This document shows positions 8,801-13,742 of a stretch of DNA of 13,742 nucleotides, piece after piece. The position numbers and the translations under genes are program-made. Location of the stretch: the NCBI GenBank assembly GCA_016098155.1, contig JAAAJB010000765.1, positions 1 through 13,742 of the forward strand, written 5' to 3'. The stretch comes from Actinomortierella ambigua. Its lineage: Eukaryota; Mortierellomycota; Mortierellomycetes; Mortierellales; Mortierellaceae. A model generated the notes under the pieces. It searched no databases. It saw only the letters and a list, made by a program, of their open reading frames with translations, and was not told where the DNA came from. Each line of letters begins with the position of its first letter. Position 1 is the first letter of the stretch.

Positions 8801-11800
8801 AGAAATCTATGTACACGTTCTATGATGCCTATTGAGATTCTAAGTCGTTTGTTTTTCTTTTATTCGTGGGAATATAGCCGAACCGACAGCGCAGGATGCA
8901 ACTTTGTTTGTTGTCGCAAATTTCGACACGTTAGAAGGCGTCAAACAAGCCATGGATGCCATCGAGGCTGTTCAGGAACAGCCGAATGACAAAGATGATC
9001 TGCGCGTTGCATTGATTCATAATGGCGCCACATATGCGCCAACAGGCAGTCCACGAACCTCGCTGGGCCAGTTTATTTCGCTCTTGATCCCATGCCATAC
9101 AGCACCTCGTATTGCATTCTGGAGGGACCTTTTGTCAGGAATTCTTGAAGGCAGCGACTTTACCACAGCAATCGAGGCTGCAGTTCGTGCCGATCCCGAG
9201 ATTGCGTGGATCACTAAGGAAGTCCCGGAACAATGCAAGCCTTCTCAGTTCCAGCATGCCATGCGTGAACGCAACGCATTCCTGAGAGACACTCTCAAGG
9301 CGAAGCCTTATGAGACGTACATGATTCTGAACGGCAGAGTAAGCTTTTTGATACTTTTACCAGTCAAGACTCAAACACGGCATTCGCGCTTGTCGTGTAA
9401 GTTGTCTCTATCTCCCGCCACTCACAACAATTCCTTCACCTTTCACTTGTCCTATGGTTCTTAGGTTGTTGGGCCTTTGAAGGACCGCTTTTCTGTAGCT
9501 GATATCCAGACGCTCGTGAGCTACGAGCTTCAGACTCGTCTGAAGAACGTCGCAAAGCGTGCCCAGGATGCAGTGAACGTTGTTTCGGCAGAGTAGGATA
9601 CCTTGTGTTTGTTTTGTTGAGGGAATGTTCAAATCGGCGCGAATGTCACGGCGTTGGTGTACTGACATATGTGCCTGCATTTTTTTATCTAAATGTATAT
9701 ATATATTTTAAAAAATTAGCAACAAGATGAAGGTCTCATCACTGGTCTACAGTACACTTGTCCAGGAAGACCATGGTCTTTACGATATCAATGATCCACA
9801 CGTCAAGAGAGACCGGGACTTTAAAAGATGGCTTTCAAGTCACAGGTTCGTTTCGCATCCTGCTAGTGGGACAACTAAAACAAGTTCTAAGAGTGCAGGT
9901 CTTAACACAATTTTCTCCGCAACCGATTTTATTTTGGGTTCTTCCATTTAGCATGATATCTGTAAACAATACATCTCCTGAGGAGGAGCCATGGTTCCAC
10001 TTCCAGGTGATTCTCGACCCCTTGTCGGAGGTTGCTCAAAAGTGGGCACCCATGATCGAGGTCCTGTCCAAGCTGGACCGCGTGCAGATCGAGGTACTTT
10101 TCCTGCCTCAGGCTGTGGTTAACAAGCCTCCGAAACGCTTCTACCGATATGTTCTGGACGCCGAGCTCAAGTTTGATCCCATCGACGGCCAATTGATCCC
10201 ACCCTCGGCCACGTTCCACGGCATGCCCGAGTCGTCGCTCTTGACGCTCGGTGTCGACGTGATGCCAGCCTGGGTAGTGACGTCCAAGTCTTGTATCCAT
10301 GACATGGACAACCTGAAGTTGGAAAGCTTGTCGGGCGCGGCTCGTCAGGAGGGTGTCGAGGCCGACTTTGAGCTGCAGCATATCCTGGTCGAGGGCTTTG
10401 CGCGGGACATCTCCCTACGGGCGCCGCCGAAGGGGGCCCAGTTCTTGCTTGGTACCAAGACCGAGCCCCATGTCGTCGACACGCTCGTGATGGCCAATAT
10501 GGGGTACTTCCAGCTGAAGGGTAATCCGGGTGTGTGGGACATGAGCCTCCGTCCGGGCCGCACCCAGGACATTTTTGACATTGAGAGCATCGGCGCCGAT
10601 GGATGGCTCACAGGAGGTGTCAAGGACGACAAGCGTGATGTCATCATCAACAATCTTGAGGGCTTGGTCCTGTACCCACGCTTGGTCCGAAAGCCCGGCA
10701 TGGAGAGCGCGAATGTCCAGGATGAGCCTACGGGCGAATCGGGTCTCTGGAACTCGATCAAGTCAAGGTGAGCAAAACGGGTTCTTGTCAGGAGTGTCTC
10801 GTGCATAGTTTGGATTGTTTACACTAATATTTTTTTCTTTGCTTCTCTATTGTTCGGTTGAATGCACAGCATTAAAAATTTGGCCGGTAAGAAAGAGGTA
10901 GGCAAGAAGAAGAAGGCGGAGATCAACATCTTCTCGGTCGCTTCTGGTCATTTGTATGAGCGCTTCCTGTCGATCATGATCCTCAGTGTCATGAGGAACA
11001 CCGACAGCCGCGTCAAGTTTTGGTTCATTGAAAACTTTTTGTCGCCCTCGTTCAAGGTAAGAATGAAAACATGGCTACCCCTCTCTCCGACGAGACCAAA
11101 AGTCAATGAAAAGGAGCAGAGGGGGGGGGATAAACGCTGAGAACGTACATGGATTAGCATACTCAATATTCCTTCCTTCACTTTATTTCTGACCCCTCCT
11201 CCTTTAGGATTTCATCCCTCACATGGCGAAGAAGTACGATTTTGACTACGAACTCGTCACCTACAAGTGGCCCCACTGGTTGCGCGCACAAACGGAGAAA
11301 CAGCGGATCATTTGGGCATACAAGATTCTGTTTTTGGATGTGCTCTTCCCGCTGGATCTCGACAAGGTCATCTTTGTAGATGCTGACCAAATTGTGCGTA
11401 CGGACATGAAGGAGCTCGTCGACTTGGACCTCCATGGCGCGCCCTATGGTTACACACCCATGTGCAACGACCGTAAAGAGATGGAGGGTTTCCGGTTCTG
11501 GAACCAGGGCTACTGGAAGGACCACCTGCGTGGTAAACCCTACCACATCTCGGCTCTGTATGTTGTCGATTTGGTCCGTTTCCGTCAGCTGCAGGCTGGT
11601 GATCAGCTCCGTAACCACTACCATGCTCTGTCGTCTGATCCCAATTCGCTGGCCAACCTGGATCAGGATCTGCCCAATAACATGCAAGACCGTGTGCCCA
11701 TCTTTTCGCTGCCTAAAGAGTGGCTCTGGTGCGAGACCTGGTGTGGCGATGATGGCCTGAAGAAGGCGAAGACCATTGACCTGGTAAGAAAAGAAAAAGA

Positions 11801-12118
11801 AAAAGCTTCCTCATGTACACCAGCGTCACTTTTGAGCTTTTAGAAGATGCCATCACTCATTTTTTTTTTAATTATTTCTAGTGCAACAACCCGATGACTA
11901 AGGAGCCAAAGCTTGACCGAGCGCGTCGCCAGATCAAGGAATGGGAGGAGTACGACGATGAGGCTACGCAGTTTGCCCGTGATGTGGCTGGCAAGATTCG
12001 CGATCAAAGAGCAGCGGCCAAACAGACCGATCGCGAGAAGACAGATCAGGAGCAGGAGCGGAGGCCTGCCTCTACAGGTCATCATGCAGAAGACATTCCT
12101 CGCCGAGACGAGCTTTGA
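5851..12118 (+). CDS. UGGT1: UDP-glucose:glycoprotein glucosyltransferase, complete (15 exons, 1564 aa)
   Basis: Exons: 5851-5996, 6100-6468, 6581-6984, 7080-7311, 7408-7856, 7962-8038, 8154-8396, 8517-8760, 8878-9338, 9465-9592, 9720-9845, 9952-10767, 10870-11056, 11208-11783, 11882-12118. The enzyme sits in the ER lumen and re-glucosylates Man9-type N-glycans of misfolded glycoproteins using UDP-glucose, returning them to calnexin. The N-terminus has a basic start and hydrophobic core (residues 1 to about 26), a likely signal peptide, followed by family text ([11 protein letters not shown]). Residues about 30-920 match the tandem thioredoxin-like folding-sensor domains, including a conserved Cys pair (PACPVW...RQVCDL). 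Then follow beta-sandwich segments ([27 protein letters not shown]) and the GT24 catalytic domain from about 1250 ([15 protein letters not shown]). The metal-binding DAD is at residues 1352-1354 (11379-11387), with NLDQDLPNN and WCETWC further on. The C-terminus is RDEL, an HDEL-type retrieval signal. Length fits the family (human UGGT1 1555 aa). All splice phases agree; the least certain junction is the GTTCGT donor at 9846. Confidence 0.96.
11121..11129 (+). repeat. G9 homopolymer in UGGT intron 13
   Basis: Nine consecutive G residues lie in the 151-nt intron 11057-11207, the longest intron in the window. No function is proposed. Runs like this are prone to sequencing-length error, but an indel here would not alter the protein. 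Confidence 0.9.
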
Positions 12119-12215
12119 TAGAAGAGTACAATTCAAAGCGGATATCACAGTTGTAGCTTCCAGCCTTCCACTCGGCTTTTTTTATTATGTCGGCGTAGAT
12201 CTATATATAAGAGCC
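12119..12215 (+). terminator. 3' UTR / 3'-end signals of UGGT
   Basis: The segment after the UGGT stop contains a T-rich run (12177-12183) and TATATATAA at 12202-12210. UA repeats act as 3'-end efficiency elements in yeast, so this is a plausible polyadenylation region. No AATAAA is visible close by. The same motif could instead be read as a TATA box, but it is about 690 nt from the next start codon. Confidence 0.35.
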
Positions 12216-12895
12216 AAGCGAAATGTATGTGATTGTTCGCCAGATTGTTGCGCATACCGCGAATCGCCCCTTGACCAAAGATGTGTTTCTCTCGCCTGCA
12301 GCCAGTTTTCATAGGGTGCACTGATGTCACTCTCATTGGGAAGGAACTCAATCGCAAAAAGACGACCCAGAGAGTAAAGCCAGCAAGAAAAAAAAAGGTT
12401 GTGCAAGTTCGCAGTGGCGGTCGGCTCTGATATAACCATTTTGGATGCTTCAAGCAGCAAGCTTGAGATCCCTAACCTAAACATACAGACGACCCTTGAC
12501 TCGCTCATCCACTGTGGATGGCAGGTGACTGTGCAAAGAGCACCCATACGGATGTGTATCTCTCGTGCGCCGGATACCAGTACTCATCTATGAGTGCCTG
12601 CTTACTCTCCGTGAAGAAGTCTTTCATCGAACCCTCGTCGCCACCGAACGACGCAATGTTTATCAAGGGGGGGGGGATGGTGAACACAATCCTTACCCCC
12701 TTGCTGTGTGTTCACCTTCGACTCACAGGGGACTCACGCAAGGGAGCCGAGCCACAACAAATTGTTTTTTTTGATAAAAAACCCCTTCTTGGGAAACAAG
12801 AGACTCAGCCAACAAAAAAAAAAAAAGAACCCTCTACCGCCCCTGTACATATCTCCTCCTTCCCTCTCCCTCCTCCCCCATCACATTCATAGACC
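12216..12895 (+). promoter_or_regulatory. promoter region of arginyl-tRNA synthetase
   Basis: No gene can be supported here on either strand; the open frames show no recognisable domain. The region holds homopolymers (A9 at 12388-12396, G10 at 12667-12676, A13 at 12814-12826) and an unbroken 28-nt pyrimidine tract at 12852-12879, just before the start codon. Poly(A) tracts disfavour nucleosomes and are common in fungal housekeeping promoters. The start codon has a favourable context (A at -3). Confidence 0.55.
12497..12807 (+). promoter_or_regulatory. cluster of four Gcn4/CPC1-like near-matches
   Basis: Four 6-of-7 matches to TGACTCA are seen: TGACTCG at 12497-12503, CGACTCA at 12719-12725, GGACTCA at 12730-12736 and AGACTCA at 12801-12807. 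No perfect copy is present. Gcn4/CPC1 bZIP factors activate amino-acid biosynthesis and many aminoacyl-tRNA synthetase genes under amino-acid starvation in fungi, which fits the next gene. The motif was chosen after recognising that gene, so the call is tentative. Confidence 0.3.
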
Positions 12896-13711
12896 ATGAC
12901 TCTGGCATTTGCAACCAACAACGTGCCATATGCACTGCTGGCCATCGCCAGCGAGGCCGGCCAGGACGCTGCTACCGTTTTCAAGCTGCAGCCCTCCACG
13001 GACACCACCACCATTCAGACGCTCATTCCCCAGGGCTCCAAACAAAAGATCAGCGGCGCTGCTGCCCTGGCCCGCTTTGTCGCTCGCTCCTTCTCCAAGA
13101 CGCTCTATGACGAGAGCAACGCCCTGCTGGCCGGCCAACAGGACGTCTTCCTCGATATGGTTCGCCAGACCATTGCCACCCCAAAGCATATGAACTCCCT
13201 CGCTGAGCTCGCCAACGGCTCTTCGACAACCTTCTTGCTCGACAACAACACACCGCTCCTGGCCGATTTTGCTGTCTGGGGCATCGTCACTGCCTACACC
13301 AAGAGCCACTCGACTCTGGCCTCGCTCAACGACTTTCCCAAGTTTATCGCATGGATGAACAAGATGAATGCGCTGCCATCAACACAGAAGGCCATCGCTG
13401 TCCTTGACAAGGCTGTTCAAGAGGCCTCCGAGGCTGCCGCCAAGGCCGCGGCTGAGAAGGCTGCTGCTGCTGCCACTGCCGTCGTTGAGGTCCCCACTAT
13501 CCCCGGTTCGGACCCCGATACGGACCCTCTGGACACCTTCAAGAACGTCGTCGCTGACCAAATTTCAAAGACGATTGGCGTTGATATCAAGATCGTTTAT
13601 GAAGCACTCGAAGCTCCTCGCCAGTCGGAGAACGGCGACATTGCTCTGTCTGTTCCTCGCCTCCGTCTGAAGGGCAACCCTATTCAAATCGCCAAGGATA
13701 TCGTTGAGAAG
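12896..13711 (+). CDS. RARS1: arginyl-tRNA synthetase, cytosolic, with N-terminal GST-like domain (exon 1, 3' partial)
   Basis: The first exon encodes 272 residues and ends in phase 0 at a GTAAAG donor (13712). The enzyme charges tRNA-Arg with arginine in an ATP-dependent reaction. Residues about 1-165 resemble the GST-like domains of GluRS/EPRS and MetRS: a short alpha/beta start (PYALLAIASEAG), then a helical half with LLDNNTPLLADFAVWG (114-129) and FPKFIAWMNKM (147-157). An Ala-rich, probably helical linker follows (about 171-197). Residues about 208-272 match the ArgRS-specific N-terminal tRNA-recognition domain, with the diagnostic ENGDIALSVPRLRLKG (245-260), close to the yeast GDLLIPIPRLRIKG segment. 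The catalytic HIGH-type and anticodon-binding domains lie beyond the window. The ArgRS identity rests on this one domain but the match is distinctive. Yeast and human ArgRS lack a GST-like domain. Third codon positions are strongly C/G-rich, as expected for a highly expressed gene. Confidence 0.85.
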
Positions 13712-13742
13712 GTAAAGCGCCCATCCTTTTTTTTTTTTTTTT
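13712..13742 (+). other. partial intron of arginyl-tRNA synthetase ending in T16
   Basis: A GTAAAG donor directly follows codon 272. The visible 31 nt include a T16 run at 13727-13742 that reaches the window end. The acceptor is outside the window. Confidence 0.75.

Noticed and set aside
9758..9951. Upstream extension of the 337-residue frame at 9758-10771 as a separate protein start
   Set aside because: The part before 9952 overlaps exon 9720-9845 in another frame and an intron. Only the part from 9952 matches UGGT.
11178..11687. 169-residue - strand open frame
   Set aside because: It lies opposite the conserved GT24 catalytic exon of UGGT, whose homology is unambiguous. The reverse frame has no recognised motif.
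12202..12210. TATATATAA as the TATA box of ArgRS
   Set aside because: It is about 690 nt from the start codon and under 100 nt from the UGGT stop, so a 3'-end signal is more likely.
12185..12547. Minus-strand open frames of 102 and 120 residues between UGGT and ArgRS
   Set aside because: They overlap each other in different frames, show no known domain and include homopolymer runs. More likely chance frames in a spacer.
12518..12892. 124-residue + strand open frame before ArgRS
   Set aside because: It runs through G10, A13 and pyrimidine tracts, so the product is low-complexity, and it ends just before the ArgRS start. A promoter or 5' UTR is the better reading.

Overview
The window looks like nuclear DNA of a fungus, probably an early-diverging one. 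Mortierellomycetes or a related Mucoromycota lineage is my best guess from memory of such genomes, not a measured placement. The reasons are eukaryotic genes with many short GT-AG introns (86-151 nt, many with CTAA/TTAAC-type branch sites), pyrimidine-rich tracts before start codons, an intact UDP-glucose:glycoprotein glucosyltransferase, and a BRWD/PHIP-type chromatin protein that I do not know from the model yeasts. Nothing viral, transposon-like, CRISPR-like or tRNA-like is visible.

Three genes lie head to tail on the + strand. (1) 103-5159 is the 3' part of a BRWD/PHIP homologue with a WD40 propeller, a cryptoTudor domain and one bromodomain. Six exons are visible and the 5' end, including the expected LisH exon, lies outside the window. 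(2) 5851-12118 is a complete 15-exon UGGT gene of 1564 residues, with signal peptide, catalytic GT24 domain carrying a DAD motif, and C-terminal RDEL. It is the folding sensor of the calnexin cycle in the ER. (3) 12896-13711 is the first exon of cytosolic arginyl-tRNA synthetase, whose normal N-terminal domain is preceded by a GST-like domain and an Ala-rich linker. The rest lies beyond the window. All exon junctions given for genes 1 and 2 keep the reading frame; the sums are 4566 and 4695 nt, both divisible by 3.

The two spacers (5160-5850 and 12119-12895) hold 3' ends and promoters. They contain pyrimidine tracts, homopolymers, a UPRE-like site before UGGT and a cluster of Gcn4-like near-matches before the synthetase. 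The window starts inside a (CT)26 microsatellite and ends inside a T16 run, both in introns, so it may be a whole contig broken at simple repeats.

The genes do not form an operon or pathway. They are a chromatin reader, an ER quality-control enzyme and a translation enzyme that happen to be neighbours. I see no new defence or mobile system. The most notable points are the GST-like fusion on the arginyl-tRNA synthetase and the reduced domain layout of the fungal BRWD protein.
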